From contig CAYPXY010000001.1 in NCBI GenBank assembly GCA_964414815.1, positions 310,001 through 374,000 of the forward strand: 64,000 nucleotides of DNA. The letters are read 5' to 3'. The translations under genes and the position numbers were made by a program. Shown here piece by piece: positions 30,698 through 39,453 of this stretch; positions within the stretch are counted from its first letter, which is position 1; every line of letters starts with the position of its first letter. The stretch comes from Mariniblastus sp964414815. GTDB taxonomy: Bacteria > Planctomycetota > Planctomycetia > Pirellulales > Pirellulaceae. The notes beneath the pieces are model-generated. The model ran no database searches. It saw nothing but the letters and a program-made list of their open reading frames with translations, and had not been told where the DNA came from.

Positions 30698-33241
30698 GTG
30701 GGCGTTTCAACCGGTACTCCGTGCTGCGATTGCGGTCGATGGATTTATCTCGATCAACAACCGTTCGGATTGGGCCATCACGATTCACAACTTGGCAACC
30801 AGGTCAATTGGATCACGGTCGATGCGACTGACGAGTTTGGCGAATCCGAAATAACTTCCCCGTTGACAACCGTGCTGAACCTGCGGACCGGAAACGTTCC
30901 TGTTTTTATGGTTCATAGGTGGTTCCACAAGGATATTACGGTTGGGAACATGTTCGCAGGCGTTGGCGGCAACACGTTGACGGCTGGAGTATCGGGATTT
31001 CATGCAGATGAGCGCGCCGTTTTCATTACCCAAGTCGGGTTCATTCCATTTTTCCGGGGCCATCATTTCTACGCCTCGTCACACACAGAGCGTTGGTTGA
31101 TGCCCCCGGTGTCTGCATACCATTGGACCGGCTTTAATGGAGCGAGTTTAGGTACCCTTCCTTCTGTTCCAATTGTTTACACTCCCCCATTTCGGCCTGA
31201 GCCTGAATACTACGATCACCAAGAGCAGGAGGTTGCAAACCGAGCAAACGCCGACGCACCGCTCCACATTCTGCCGAGAATGCAATTTCGAACCTTCTTT
31301 GGACTCAACGATGTCGATGGCGGTCACTTCGGTACTGGCTCTATCAACCTCGGCGGGGTGTGGGCGATCTACGGGCCAAATTGGTATCGAATTCCAGAGG
31401 AACATCGCGGACGCATTAAATGCCGATTGTTTCTGGGGCTCGGCGGCTTTAATGGTAGGATGAAATTGTATGTCGAACTGGACGAGGAATTACCCGAAGA
31501 AATTCACGATTTTGGAACGTACAGCGACTACCTCGACGCCTATCGGACCGTAGAAGAATCCCCCTTTGACACCTACGAAACACTGATGGCCTTGGTTTCC
31601 AATGGGACCGAATACCAACTGAACGTCATCGTGAAAAAGGGTGGAACCATCATCTATAATCACACCACCGAAAAGTCACTGCCACTTTCGGGCTGGGTCA
31701 TGGGGATAACCGAAGCGGTCGATTACACTGCCTATCAACAGTTTTATGCTCGATCTTTCTCGATCAATATCTTTGGCAACTCCAACAACTATTCGCTTCT
31801 GCCAACCCGATCATCATTCAATCTGATTCAAGAGAACCCTGCCTGGACGATCACCGGCAACAACTCATTTACTTGGGAGAATCCCGAAGAAACAATCAGC
31901 CAAGATGGCTTTGCAATCGATTTAGCGCCCTCGCCGTTTTCGGGCACTCCCATCCGAAAGGGGGGCGTTCGAACCACCTTTGCCGTCGAACCTTTTACCG
32001 TTTATCGATTGGGATATAAGTACCAATGCGACAATGCGACAAGCTCATTTCACGTCGCTCTCAAAGGCCGCGATGTTATTTTCCAAGCTCCAGTGCTGGG
32101 ACGAGATGTCGGAAACTTTGGCACCAACACGCGGCACTTTCCGGTCGGTTGTTATTTTGCGACCAACGAGGAAACGTCTGTTACGCTTCGCTGGTGGGGA
32201 CATCAAACTGGTTCACCGCTCAACGCCAGCAGTCGGAAAGGTCGAATCACGGACATCATTCTGCAAAAAGTTTCGGGCTACTCGCCAAACGATGTAGCGA
32301 TCACACCGTATGAGGTTCACTATCGAGGTCACTCGATGCCGTGGGGGTTGAGTGGATGGGCTTTTCAGCTTGGAGGCGAGTGGGCGACCAGAACGCACTC
32401 GATCAAGCCAATCGAGGATCGTCTGCCAGGAAGCGGATCGCGCACATTCTCGGTGGTCGATGGGGCACTGCCGCCCGGTGCCAGTCTCAATTCGACAACG
32501 GGCGAAATCACATTCCCCGGCAGTTCGTCAGTTGCTCCATTTACGCGCGGGTTTGTGGCGATCCGAATCACGGTCGATAGCGTCCACTATCGAACCCGAT
32601 TTTACTACTGGCGAATTGCAGCTGCCGACGCTCACTTCGCGTATCCTGATTTTTCCAATACTCAACTCGAACCCGGTTCGAAAAACTGGCAACTCGAATG
32701 GAACGTGCCGGTTGAAATCAAACTCGCCTACGCGATCAACGCAAGTGATCCTTACGGGATTACGATTGATTCAGGAAGTCTCCCGACTGGCCTATCATTA
32801 GATTCGTCTACGGGAGTAATCAGCGGAACGCCTTCGGTAAAAAAACAACAGGGAGAAGTTCAGTTCAAAATCGGAAGTTCGCTGTCCGAAACCTACACTT
32901 GGATCGTGGTTCACTCTGAGCAAGTCGTGTTCGTCTACTACCCGACACCGTACAGCAACTCGGTCACCGAGCCAGATGCCGGTTTCGATTGGCGGATCGA
33001 AGAGAGCTTGGCTGTCGATATTACCCCCACCATCTACGGTGGAGAGTCTCCGTTCGTGTTCTCTGTCGAATCAGGATCGCTCCCGCCGGGCGTCCTGCTC
33101 GATTCCACGACCGGCCAGTTGTACACGGTCACACCGGCGACCGGCTCATCGTCCACGGGATCGGTGGTCATCAAAATCGTCGATGACGAGTCGAGCGAGG
33201 CACTGACGGTTGAATATCACTGGCAGTTCGTCGGAAGCTAA
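30698..33241 (+). CDS. Large tail adhesin with three C-terminal Ig-like (He_PIG) repeats
   Basis: 847 residues from GTG 30698, one base after the previous stop. The C-terminal ~270 residues carry three putative Ig repeats with the hallmark PxGxxLxxxTGxIxG: GALPPGASLNSTTGEITF, GSLPTGLSLDSSTGVISG and GSLPPGVLLDSTTGQLY. The N-terminal ~570 residues are beta-rich and aromatic, typical of a receptor-binding or spike body. It closes the tail-tip operon. A host-binding role is inferred. Confidence 0.75.
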   Translation: MGVSTGTPCCDCGRWIYLDQQPFGLGHHDSQLGNQVNWITVDATDEFGESEITSPLTTVLNLRTGNVPVFMVHRWFHKDITVGNMFAGVGGNTLTAGVSGFHADERAVFITQVGFIPFFRGHHFYASSHTERWLMPPVSAYHWTGFNGASLGTLPSVPIVYTPPFRPEPEYYDHQEQEVANRANADAPLHILPRMQFRTFFGLNDVDGGHFGTGSINLGGVWAIYGPNWYRIPEEHRGRIKCRLFLGLGGFNGRMKLYVELDEELPEEIHDFGTYSDYLDAYRTVEESPFDTYETLMALVSNGTEYQLNVIVKKGGTIIYNHTTEKSLPLSGWVMGITEAVDYTAYQQFYARSFSINIFGNSNNYSLLPTRSSFNLIQENPAWTITGNNSFTWENPEETISQDGFAIDLAPSPFSGTPIRKGGVRTTFAVEPFTVYRLGYKYQCDNATSSFHVALKGRDVIFQAPVLGRDVGNFGTNTRHFPVGCYFATNEETSVTLRWWGHQTGSPLNASSRKGRITDIILQKVSGYSPNDVAITPYEVHYRGHSMPWGLSGWAFQLGGEWATRTHSIKPIEDRLPGSGSRTFSVVDGALPPGASLNSTTGEITFPGSSSVAPFTRGFVAIRITVDSVHYRTRFYYWRIAAADAHFAYPDFSNTQLEPGSKNWQLEWNVPVEIKLAYAINASDPYGITIDSGSLPTGLSLDSSTGVISGTPSVKKQQGEVQFKIGSSLSETYTWIVVHSEQVVFVYYPTPYSNSVTEPDAGFDWRIEESLAVDITPTIYGGESPFVFSVESGSLPPGVLLDSTTGQLYTVTPATGSSSTGSVVIKIVDDESSEALTVEYHWQFVGS

Positions 33242-33310
33242 TTCCGAACGTGCATCTATCGATGGCGATGCGTGTAGTTCTCTTCTGTCATCGGGGATCC
33301 AAATTCGATT

Positions 33311-33607
33311 CTAGGAAATTTTTTCCATCGCCTCAATTACTAATTTTGTGTCATATCCCTTGCGGTCTTTATAAAATTTGTGAAGTACTTCAAGAATCTG
33401 ATCTCTTGTTCTTTCTTGCTCATTCGCTAAAACATCCGCATGCAAAACATCACCAAATTCAGCTGATGTGGCATTCAGTTCAGAGATCAGACGAAACTTT
33501 TCTCCTTTTACACGAACAATACGATAAAGTAGGGTCGTCCCGTCTTTGATTAAAACCTCATTCTCTTTTTCGTCGTATTCAATCTTGATAACTTGCAGTA
33601 AAGGCAT
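33311..33607 (-). CDS. Small hypothetical protein, 98 residues
   Basis: A compact alpha/beta protein with MPLLQVIKIEYDEKENEVLI and a helical, charged end. It stands alone on the minus strand between the tail adhesin and the nuclease gene, and its codon use looks more AT-rich than that of the neighbours, which suggests a separate origin. No family is recognised. Confidence 0.6.
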   Translation of the reverse strand: MPLLQVIKIEYDEKENEVLIKDGTTLLYRIVRVKGEKFRLISELNATSAEFGDVLHADVLANEQERTRDQILEVLHKFYKDRKGYDTKLVIEAMEKIS

Positions 33608-33898
33608 ATTAAACTCACAGTCTAGCTAATGGAAATCCCAACTCAGGACTCAATCTATCTTGGATTTTTTCAGACGTCAATCAGCTGAACTTTTGGCTGA
33701 ATAGTCAATTCCTCACGTAGCCCGATACCGACGCTAGCCGTTGAATGGCGGTGCGTTCAAGCCGCTCGTGCAACGGATTCTGATCCGACAGGCCAATATA
33801 TGCCATTTTCTTCCCAGAAAAATGATTGACAGGCTGGAATCCTGGGGTAAAACTCGATTGTAGCCGTAAGTTTCCGTCACTTTCTCAAAGGGCCATCG
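33608..33898. other. Intergenic region before the cargo block
   Basis: These 291 bases hold no convincing gene. At its right end TTGACA (33826-33831), a 16-nt spacer and TAAAAC (33848-33853) may form the promoter of the nuclease gene at 33899. The rest shows no clear repeat or terminator. Confidence 0.4.
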
Positions 33899-34603
33899 AT
33901 GAACCGAGTACTTCCATATTTATCTCTGTTGTCACTGCTGTTTGCCTGTCAATTGTACGCTCAGGAACGAATACTGCCTGAACAGTTTCAGGCCAAAGTC
34001 ATCGGCGTCTACGATGGCGACTCAATCACAGTACTGATCGACAAGCAGCAGTACAAGGTTCGATTGGCCGAGATTGATGCCCCCGAAATAGGGCAGGATT
34101 TTGGATCGAAATCGAAGGCTCATCTGTCCGACCTTGTGTTTGGAAAGGAAGTTAGTGGTGAGCGGACGGACGTTGATCGCAACGGTCGAAATATTTGCCG
34201 CATCTTCGTGGACGGCGTGAACGTCGGCGAAAAGATGGTTACCGACGGATTCGCGTGGCACTACAAAGAGTATTCGAAGAGCGACGAACTCGACAGACTG
34301 GAGCAGGAAGCTCGATCCAAACGACTGGGCATCTGGTCAGAGAGTGCCCCACCGATGTCGCCGTCGGACTGGCGAAAGGCCAAGGCAGAGCGTGCCAAGC
34401 TGGCGAAAGCCAATCCAAGCAAATCGACCGTAGCACCAACGCTCAAGCTTAAGCCGAACGATCAGCCAGCGATCCTTCAACACTGGATCAACACGGCGTC
34501 CAACGTCCGTCACAACAGCACGTGCCGGTGGTACAAGAACACCAAAAGCGGCAGGATGTGCCAATCGGGAGAAGGTAAGGCGTGCGGCAAGTGTGGCGGA
34601 TAG
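33899..34603 (+). CDS. Secreted staphylococcal-nuclease-like (SNase) thermonuclease, possible lipoprotein
   Basis: 234 residues. The N-terminus is a signal peptide (hydrophobic residues 4-16) with LFACQL, so Cys17 could be lipidated. The SNase core follows: VIGVYDGDSITVLI, RLAEIDAPEIGQ, then DRNGRNICRIF, giving the calcium-binding Asp and the catalytic Arg/Glu set in part. The C-terminus has CRWY, CQSGEGKACGKCGG, a cysteine cluster. It probably degrades nucleic acid outside the cytoplasm. It is cargo, not a virion gene. AAAGGG precedes the start. Confidence 0.8.
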   Translation: MNRVLPYLSLLSLLFACQLYAQERILPEQFQAKVIGVYDGDSITVLIDKQQYKVRLAEIDAPEIGQDFGSKSKAHLSDLVFGKEVSGERTDVDRNGRNICRIFVDGVNVGEKMVTDGFAWHYKEYSKSDELDRLEQEARSKRLGIWSESAPPMSPSDWRKAKAERAKLAKANPSKSTVAPTLKLKPNDQPAILQHWINTASNVRHNSTCRWYKNTKSGRMCQSGEGKACGKCGG

Positions 34604-34611
34604 GTTGCCGC

Positions 34612-34869
34612 CTATACGACAATCCTCGGCTCAACTTTCAGCGGTACCATTTCCTGTTCGAACTTCATCGCCAGTTCATTTGCATTTCGGAACGCTGACA
34701 GTTCGTCATCAAAGACGGACAGGATCGTCTTGTGAGATGGTTCGTAAACGCAAAAGCTTCCGACAGCTACCTTGCCCGACGACTGGTTTGCTGCAATCGC
34801 ATCTTTCAGTTGGATGGTTTTCATTGGCTTCGACTTTGCTGCTGATGAATGGGGCTGTTTATCTTCCAA
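34612..34869 (-). CDS. Small hypothetical protein, 85 residues
   Basis: Convergent with the nuclease gene, 8 bp apart. A shorter start at 34824 (MKTIQLKDAI) is possible. Sequence GKVAVGSFCVYEPSHKTILSVFDDEL suggests a small alpha/beta fold. No family is recognised. Confidence 0.5.
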   Translation of the reverse strand: MEDKQPHSSAAKSKPMKTIQLKDAIAANQSSGKVAVGSFCVYEPSHKTILSVFDDELSAFRNANELAMKFEQEMVPLKVEPRIVV

Positions 34870-34925
34870 CTAGTGTAGTTGACGACATTAAAAACGGGTG
34901 ACTTTTACGGTAATGTTGAGTCCGT

Positions 34926-34995
34926 GCGCCTAACGTGGTAGGCGCGCAAAGTCGGTTTGACACGGTAAAACCCGATGTTTCGCAAAATGAGAATT
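34926..34995 (+). repeat. Palindromic element copy 3, intergenic
   Basis: GCGCCTAACGTGGTAGGCGC (34926-34945), then AAAGTCGGTTTGACACGG, ACCCGATGTTTCGC and AAAATGAGAATT. Same tail subtype (ACCGATGTTTCGC) as copy 4. It lies 144 bp before the gene at 35140. Confidence 0.85.
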
Positions 34996-35007
34996 GGCAA
35001 ATTTGGC

Positions 35008-35029
35008 CGTTACGGGAATTCCCGTAACG
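35008..35029. promoter_or_regulatory. 22-bp perfect palindrome
   Basis: CGTTACGGGAATTCCCGTAACG is its own reverse complement. It lies 111 bp before the ATG at 35140 and only 13 bp after repeat copy 3. It may be an operator for this gene or an unrelated protein-binding site; it does not match the 18-bp operator. Confidence 0.5.
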
Positions 35030-35139
35030 CGGTTCGGTTCGTGGTTTTTCGAATCTGCTTGGTTGATAAGTGTACAGAAGTGCTGGTAGAATTTCTGAAC
35101 TCTCAAGAAGAACTGAGAGCCCAATCTCAAAGGCAAAGA

Positions 35140-35853
35140 ATGTCAACTTCCAACAAGTATACTTGCCCTGAATGTGATCGCGAGTTCCTTTATCACGCGT
35201 CGAAGAGTGGAACCGGCGTTCCATGCCCGTCTTGTAGCCGTCCAATCGATTTGCCGCCCGGGTTGCCGGTGGTGCGACAACGGCAAGAACTATCTGTTTC
35301 AAGGCAATCCACTGAAGTGGTGCCATTTAAACAGGTGCGTACCCCAGTTGATCCCAAAAAGATCATCTGGATCGCATCGGGCGCCGTAGTGTTTCTGGCG
35401 ATTGTTGTCGTAACGATGTGGCTGGATGGACTTGACGAAGTTGAGCGAGAACGAGCGGTGAGCAATGTAGCTACATTTGTTATTCTTGTCGGCTCCTTCG
35501 TTATGATTGTGTTTGCCGTTCGATCCTATCTGCGTACAGAGTTCATGCGACCATCAGTAGCAATGAATCCTATACGACACCGGAAGAATACCAATGTTGG
35601 TCTGCCAGCAACAGGACAATCGCAGATAAGACCGCTTCCGTTCCAGCATCTGGCTTGGGTCACAGTTGTTGTGGTTTTCAGCTTGATACTGGCGATATGG
35701 TTGAGCGGACGGGGTGGGCGATGGCATTCTATACCGAACTCAGGATCACCAAACTATCTCGAAAATTCGAGTTCAATTGGCGGCAGAGTCTGGGTAAACG
35801 GCTACCACCGAAAAGATGGCACCTATGTGCGGGGGCACTATCGATCAAGATAA
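35140..35853 (+). CDS. Zinc-finger membrane protein, 237 residues
   Basis: AAAGG precedes ATG 35140. N-terminal zinc ribbon with CPEC (9-12) and CPSC (29-32). Then three likely transmembrane helices: WIASGAVVFLAIVVVTMWL, ATFVILVGSFVMIVFAV and LAWVTVVVVFSLILAIWL. C-terminus GGRVWVNGYHRKDGTYVRGH, a short motif (GYxRKDGTYV) common in bacterial envelope proteins. It precedes the TerY-P triad, but a functional link is not established. Confidence 0.7.
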   Translation: MSTSNKYTCPECDREFLYHASKSGTGVPCPSCSRPIDLPPGLPVVRQRQELSVSRQSTEVVPFKQVRTPVDPKKIIWIASGAVVFLAIVVVTMWLDGLDEVERERAVSNVATFVILVGSFVMIVFAVRSYLRTEFMRPSVAMNPIRHRKNTNVGLPATGQSQIRPLPFQHLAWVTVVVVFSLILAIWLSGRGGRWHSIPNSGSPNYLENSSSIGGRVWVNGYHRKDGTYVRGHYRSR

Positions 35854-35866
35854 ATGTTGCAGGGCG

Positions 35867-35896
35867 TTGATTGTCTAGTCTTTGTTGGTCTATATT
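35867..35896 (+). promoter_or_regulatory. Candidate promoter of the TerY-P triad
   Basis: TTGATT (35867-35872), 18-nt spacer, TATATT (35891-35896). The distance to the first ATG is 73 nt, leaving a leader that contains a separate inverted repeat. Confidence 0.5.
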
Positions 35897-35925
35897 CAAG
35901 GCCAGCATCGTTCCCTTATTTCCAC

Positions 35926-35942
35926 CAGGTCATCGAGACCTG
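35926..35942. promoter_or_regulatory. Inverted repeat in the triad leader
   Basis: CAGGTC-ATCGA-GACCTG, 17 bp, between the promoter candidate and the vWA gene. It could be an operator or a small RNA hairpin. It does not match the 18-bp phage operator, so the cargo block may be controlled independently. Confidence 0.4.
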
Positions 35943-35968
35943 AACAATTCACAAAAGCGATAAATCCA

Positions 35969-36670
35969 ATGAGCCAATTACCGTTTGAAGAAAATGCAGG
36001 CGAACAATTTCCTTTCAGCATTCAGGAATTTGCAGACAATCCTGAACCTCGCGTGCCTTGCATCCTGATCCTTGATGTGTCCGGTTCTATGGCAGGAGAT
36101 CCGATTAGGCAGTTGAATGATGGACTGGTTTGCTACAAAGACGCACTGAGTGCGGACTCATTAGCTTCTAAGCGTGTCGAAATTTCCATAGTTACATTCG
36201 GTCTAAACGTAGAGATGCCTGTAGAATTCACAACTGTTGAGAATTTTTTCCCACCTAAACTTGATGCCCAAGGAATGACACCTATGGGGCAGGCCGTAAA
36301 CCTGGCCATCGACTCTCTCGAAGCCAGAAAACAGCAATACAAGGATGCGGGGATTTCGTACTATCGTCCTTGGCTATTTCTGATTACGGATGGTGAACCA
36401 AATGACCCGAACTGGGAAACTGCCGCTAGGAGGGCTGTTGAAGGCGATAGGGCGAAATCTTTTTCGATGTTCTGTGTCGGTGTTGAAAACGCAAATTTTG
36501 AAACCTTAGCCAAGTTCAGCAACCGTGAACCATTGAGACTGCAAGGATTGGAGTTCAGAAAACTGTTCCTCTGGCTGTCGAGTTCCCAACAGACCGTATC
36601 TCGATCCACACCTGGCGACGAGGTTCCGCTAGAGAATCCAGCTGCGCCAAACGGCTGGGCTGTTGTATGA
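35969..36670 (+). CDS. TerY-like von Willebrand factor A domain protein (TerY-P triad, component 1)
   Basis: 233 residues. A full vWA domain with the MIDAS metal site: DVSGSM (36-41), then a threonine in QGMTPMGQAV and an aspartate in ITDGEPND. It binds a divalent metal and partner proteins. With the phosphatase and kinase that follow it forms the TerY-P triad known from comparative genomics and linked to antiphage defence. The next gene overlaps it by 4 nt, supporting one operon. The partners' targets are unknown. Confidence 0.88.
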   Translation: MSQLPFEENAGEQFPFSIQEFADNPEPRVPCILILDVSGSMAGDPIRQLNDGLVCYKDALSADSLASKRVEISIVTFGLNVEMPVEFTTVENFFPPKLDAQGMTPMGQAVNLAIDSLEARKQQYKDAGISYYRPWLFLITDGEPNDPNWETAARRAVEGDRAKSFSMFCVGVENANFETLAKFSNREPLRLQGLEFRKLFLWLSSSQQTVSRSTPGDEVPLENPAAPNGWAVV

Positions 36671-37461
36671 CAGGTTCGTCAGGCAGTAAATGGAAGTGCG
36701 TGTTCGATTCTGTTCAAGGCACATCGCACAATGCAGACGACATTCCCTGTCAAGACTGTTGCCGAATAGGCAGTTACTGGATTGGAACCGAAGAGATTCT
36801 AGTTGTTGCATGTGCCGACGGTGCCGGAAGTGCATCACTGTCTCACGAAGGGTCAGAAATTGCTTGTGACAAGTTTCTGGAGATTTGCGGAGAGTACATA
36901 TCGCAAGCGAACCGACTTGAAAACGCGAGTGATGCCCAAGTAGCGGAGTGGTTGCGTACAATTCGGGAGTCGATATTATTCCACGCAAGTTCAAAAGAAA
37001 CCCTTCCTCGTGAATTTGCGACAACCCTGCTGGGCTGCGTCATTTCAGAAACACATGCGTTATTTGTTCAGATCGGTGATGGAGCGATTGTCTATCGGGG
37101 AGATGGTGATTTTGAGTGTGCTTTCTGGCCACAGTCAGGAGAGTACGCGAACATGACAAATTTTCTCACATCCGATCTGTTTGAAGAGCAGTTCGAATGG
37201 AAGACTGTGAACTCGACAGTCAATGAACTTGTAGTGTTTACAGATGGCTTGGAGAGATTGGTTTTGAAATTCGAAGACCGATCCGTATTTGCGCCTGCAG
37301 TTAAGCCGCTCTTGGAAAGTGTAAAATCATCGACTTCTGTTGAAGAGCTGTTCGTTCCGTTTAGAAGCTTTCTTAATTCGAAAGCTGTAAACGACAGAAC
37401 CGACGATGACAAGACCCTTGTCTTAGCCACACGTTTGAATCATGACGAAGCAAGCGTTTGA
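36667..37461 (+). CDS. PP2C-family protein phosphatase (TerY-P triad, component 2)
   Basis: 264 residues. PP2C metal-binding motifs: VACADGAGSA (48-57), LFVQIGDGAIVYRG, VVFTDGLERL and TDDDKTLVLA near the end. These give the aspartates that bind two Mn/Mg ions. It would remove phosphate from substrates of the kinase downstream. It overlaps the kinase gene by 20 nt. Together with the vWA protein it makes the complete triad. Confidence 0.88.
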   Translation: MTGSSGSKWKCVFDSVQGTSHNADDIPCQDCCRIGSYWIGTEEILVVACADGAGSASLSHEGSEIACDKFLEICGEYISQANRLENASDAQVAEWLRTIRESILFHASSKETLPREFATTLLGCVISETHALFVQIGDGAIVYRGDGDFECAFWPQSGEYANMTNFLTSDLFEEQFEWKTVNSTVNELVVFTDGLERLVLKFEDRSVFAPAVKPLLESVKSSTSVEELFVPFRSFLNSKAVNDRTDDDKTLVLATRLNHDEASV

Positions 37462-39400
37462 CCACCAAGGCCGTAAGATACTACTTGGAAATGAACTTGG
37501 GCGAGGTGGCGAAGGTGCTGTTTTCGAGATCGCTGGCAGCAAGGACTATGTCGCAAAGATTTACCACAAACTGACACCGCCTGAAAAGTCTGAAAAGCTC
37601 AACTTGATGGTCTCACTTGGTGCGACTCATTTCAAAAGCTTTGCAGCATGGCCTGTAGCGACTCTGCATGATAAGCCATCCGGTTCAACCATAGGACTGG
37701 TGATGCCGAGGCTATCGGGGCTGAAGGAGATTCACGAACTCTATAGCCCTGCCCACAGAAAAATAGAGTTCCCAAAGGCGGACTGGAGATTTCTGATTCG
37801 CGTTGCCCGTAATTGTGCGGTCGCATTTCAGGCATTCCACTCCAAGGGGATTGTTCTTGGCGATGTGAATCAGGGAAATGTTCTAGTCTCTCCCCAAGCC
37901 ACCATAGCGGTTATCGATTGTGATTCATTTCAGATTTCGGGAAATGGAAAGACCCACAAATGCCATGTCGGCGTAGCACATTTCAAGCCACCTGAACTGC
38001 CGAACTTTCGTGAACTGAGAACACCCAACCACGATAATTTTGGACTGGCCGTTCTCATTTTCCATTTGCTATTTATGGGTCGCCATCCATATTCAGGGAG
38101 ATACAGCGGCACAGGCGACATGTCGCTCGAACGAGCTATAGAGACTCATCGATTTGCTTTTGGCAAGGACGCAAATCGATTGCAAATGGCTCCGCCTCCA
38201 AACTGCATTACCTTAACGGAATCAGGTTCGGAAATCGCAAGCTTATTTGAATCAGCGTTTAGAATTCCTCAGTCTGGCCATCTGCGCCCCAGTGCCGGTC
38301 AGTGGGGAAAGTCGCTTTCAAATCTGGAACAATCCATCCAGAAGTGTAGTCGCGATCCAGGGCACTACCATTCCAAGGAAGCCTCTTGCCCTTGGTGTCG
38401 AATTTACCGAGAGAGCAGAGTCAACTTCTTCGTCAACATTTCAATTGCATCACTTCAGCGATCAAATGTGGCATTTGATCTCAATAAAATATGGAGCGAA
38501 ATTAACTCAATCCGAACGCCTGGGGAGCGATTCAGGCCGGTCAATCGCGATGCGATAAACCGATTAGTTCCAAGACCTGTCCCTGACAGTATCGACCCAA
38601 TGAAAGTTCCAAGGAGATTGGCTGGCTGGATCGCAATTGCTGGATCAGTCTTGTTAATCCCAGGATTACTTTATCCAGTTGCTGGAATTTTTGCAGCAGT
38701 TTTAGTTGTCGTGTTTGGAATCTGGTGGGCTATTCTTTGTTTCAAGACCCCCAAGAATACCGAAATTCGAGCGAGAACCGCCAGCCTGAATGCCCACAAA
38801 GCGGAGCTTGATAAGATCCATCGTCACTTCGAGTATGTAAAATCATCTCGTCGAGACGCCTTCGAGAATGCGAAAAACAAACTCATCAGTGCCAAGGATC
38901 GCTACGGGCGTCTGAATTCTGATCGAGCCGCCGAGCTGCATCGCTTCCAATCTCACGCCAGAGAAACTCAACTTCAAGACTATTTGGAGCGATGTTTTAT
39001 CGCCAATGGCAATATTAAGGGGATCGGCGCCGCAAGAGTGGATATGCTGACGTCTTATGGAATCGAAACTGCGGCGGATATTACCGTGCAACGGGTCTTG
39101 GGTGTGCCTGGATTCGGGCCGTCACTAGCCACGTCACTTGTTGCGTGGCGACTGTCAAGAGAGGCGTCATTCAGGTTTGACCCAACGGCTGCCGTTCCGC
39201 CTGCCACTATTAGAAATCTCGAAATGAAATACGTCCAATTGAAGCTTGATTTGCAGGCCCTGCTGGAATCGGGTGCCTCAGAACTCGAAAAACTATCTAA
39301 AACCGCTGCATCTGAGTTGGTTTCGATAGACGAGCGGCTTGTCTTGTGCGAAATTAACGTTACCCAGGCAGAATTGGACTTAATGGTGACCAGAACTTAG
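37442..39400 (+). CDS. Ser/Thr protein kinase with membrane helices and helix-hairpin-helix tail (TerY-P triad, component 3)
   Basis: 652 residues. Kinase motifs in order: glycine loop LGRGGEGAVFEI (19-30), VAKIYHK lysine, GIVLGDVNQGNVLV in place of HRD-x-K-x-x-N, VIDCDSF in place of DFG, and HFKPPEL. Then a zinc-like CPWC, a hydrophobic stretch of ~40 residues (about 388-430), a coiled coil, and a helix-hairpin-helix region (IKGIGAARVDMLTSYG ... LGVPGFGPSLATSLV) for DNA binding. The kinase-HhH architecture is the known TerY-P form. Targets are unknown; phosphorylation may be sensed at DNA. Confidence 0.88.
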   Translation: MTKQAFDHQGRKILLGNELGRGGEGAVFEIAGSKDYVAKIYHKLTPPEKSEKLNLMVSLGATHFKSFAAWPVATLHDKPSGSTIGLVMPRLSGLKEIHELYSPAHRKIEFPKADWRFLIRVARNCAVAFQAFHSKGIVLGDVNQGNVLVSPQATIAVIDCDSFQISGNGKTHKCHVGVAHFKPPELPNFRELRTPNHDNFGLAVLIFHLLFMGRHPYSGRYSGTGDMSLERAIETHRFAFGKDANRLQMAPPPNCITLTESGSEIASLFESAFRIPQSGHLRPSAGQWGKSLSNLEQSIQKCSRDPGHYHSKEASCPWCRIYRESRVNFFVNISIASLQRSNVAFDLNKIWSEINSIRTPGERFRPVNRDAINRLVPRPVPDSIDPMKVPRRLAGWIAIAGSVLLIPGLLYPVAGIFAAVLVVVFGIWWAILCFKTPKNTEIRARTASLNAHKAELDKIHRHFEYVKSSRRDAFENAKNKLISAKDRYGRLNSDRAAELHRFQSHARETQLQDYLERCFIANGNIKGIGAARVDMLTSYGIETAADITVQRVLGVPGFGPSLATSLVAWRLSREASFRFDPTAAVPPATIRNLEMKYVQLKLDLQALLESGASELEKLSKTAASELVSIDERLVLCEINVTQAELDLMVTRT

Positions 39401-39453
39401 TTGTCTGCGGGGTACGCTCAAATCATAATTAAGGAAAAACGAGGATAGTACAA

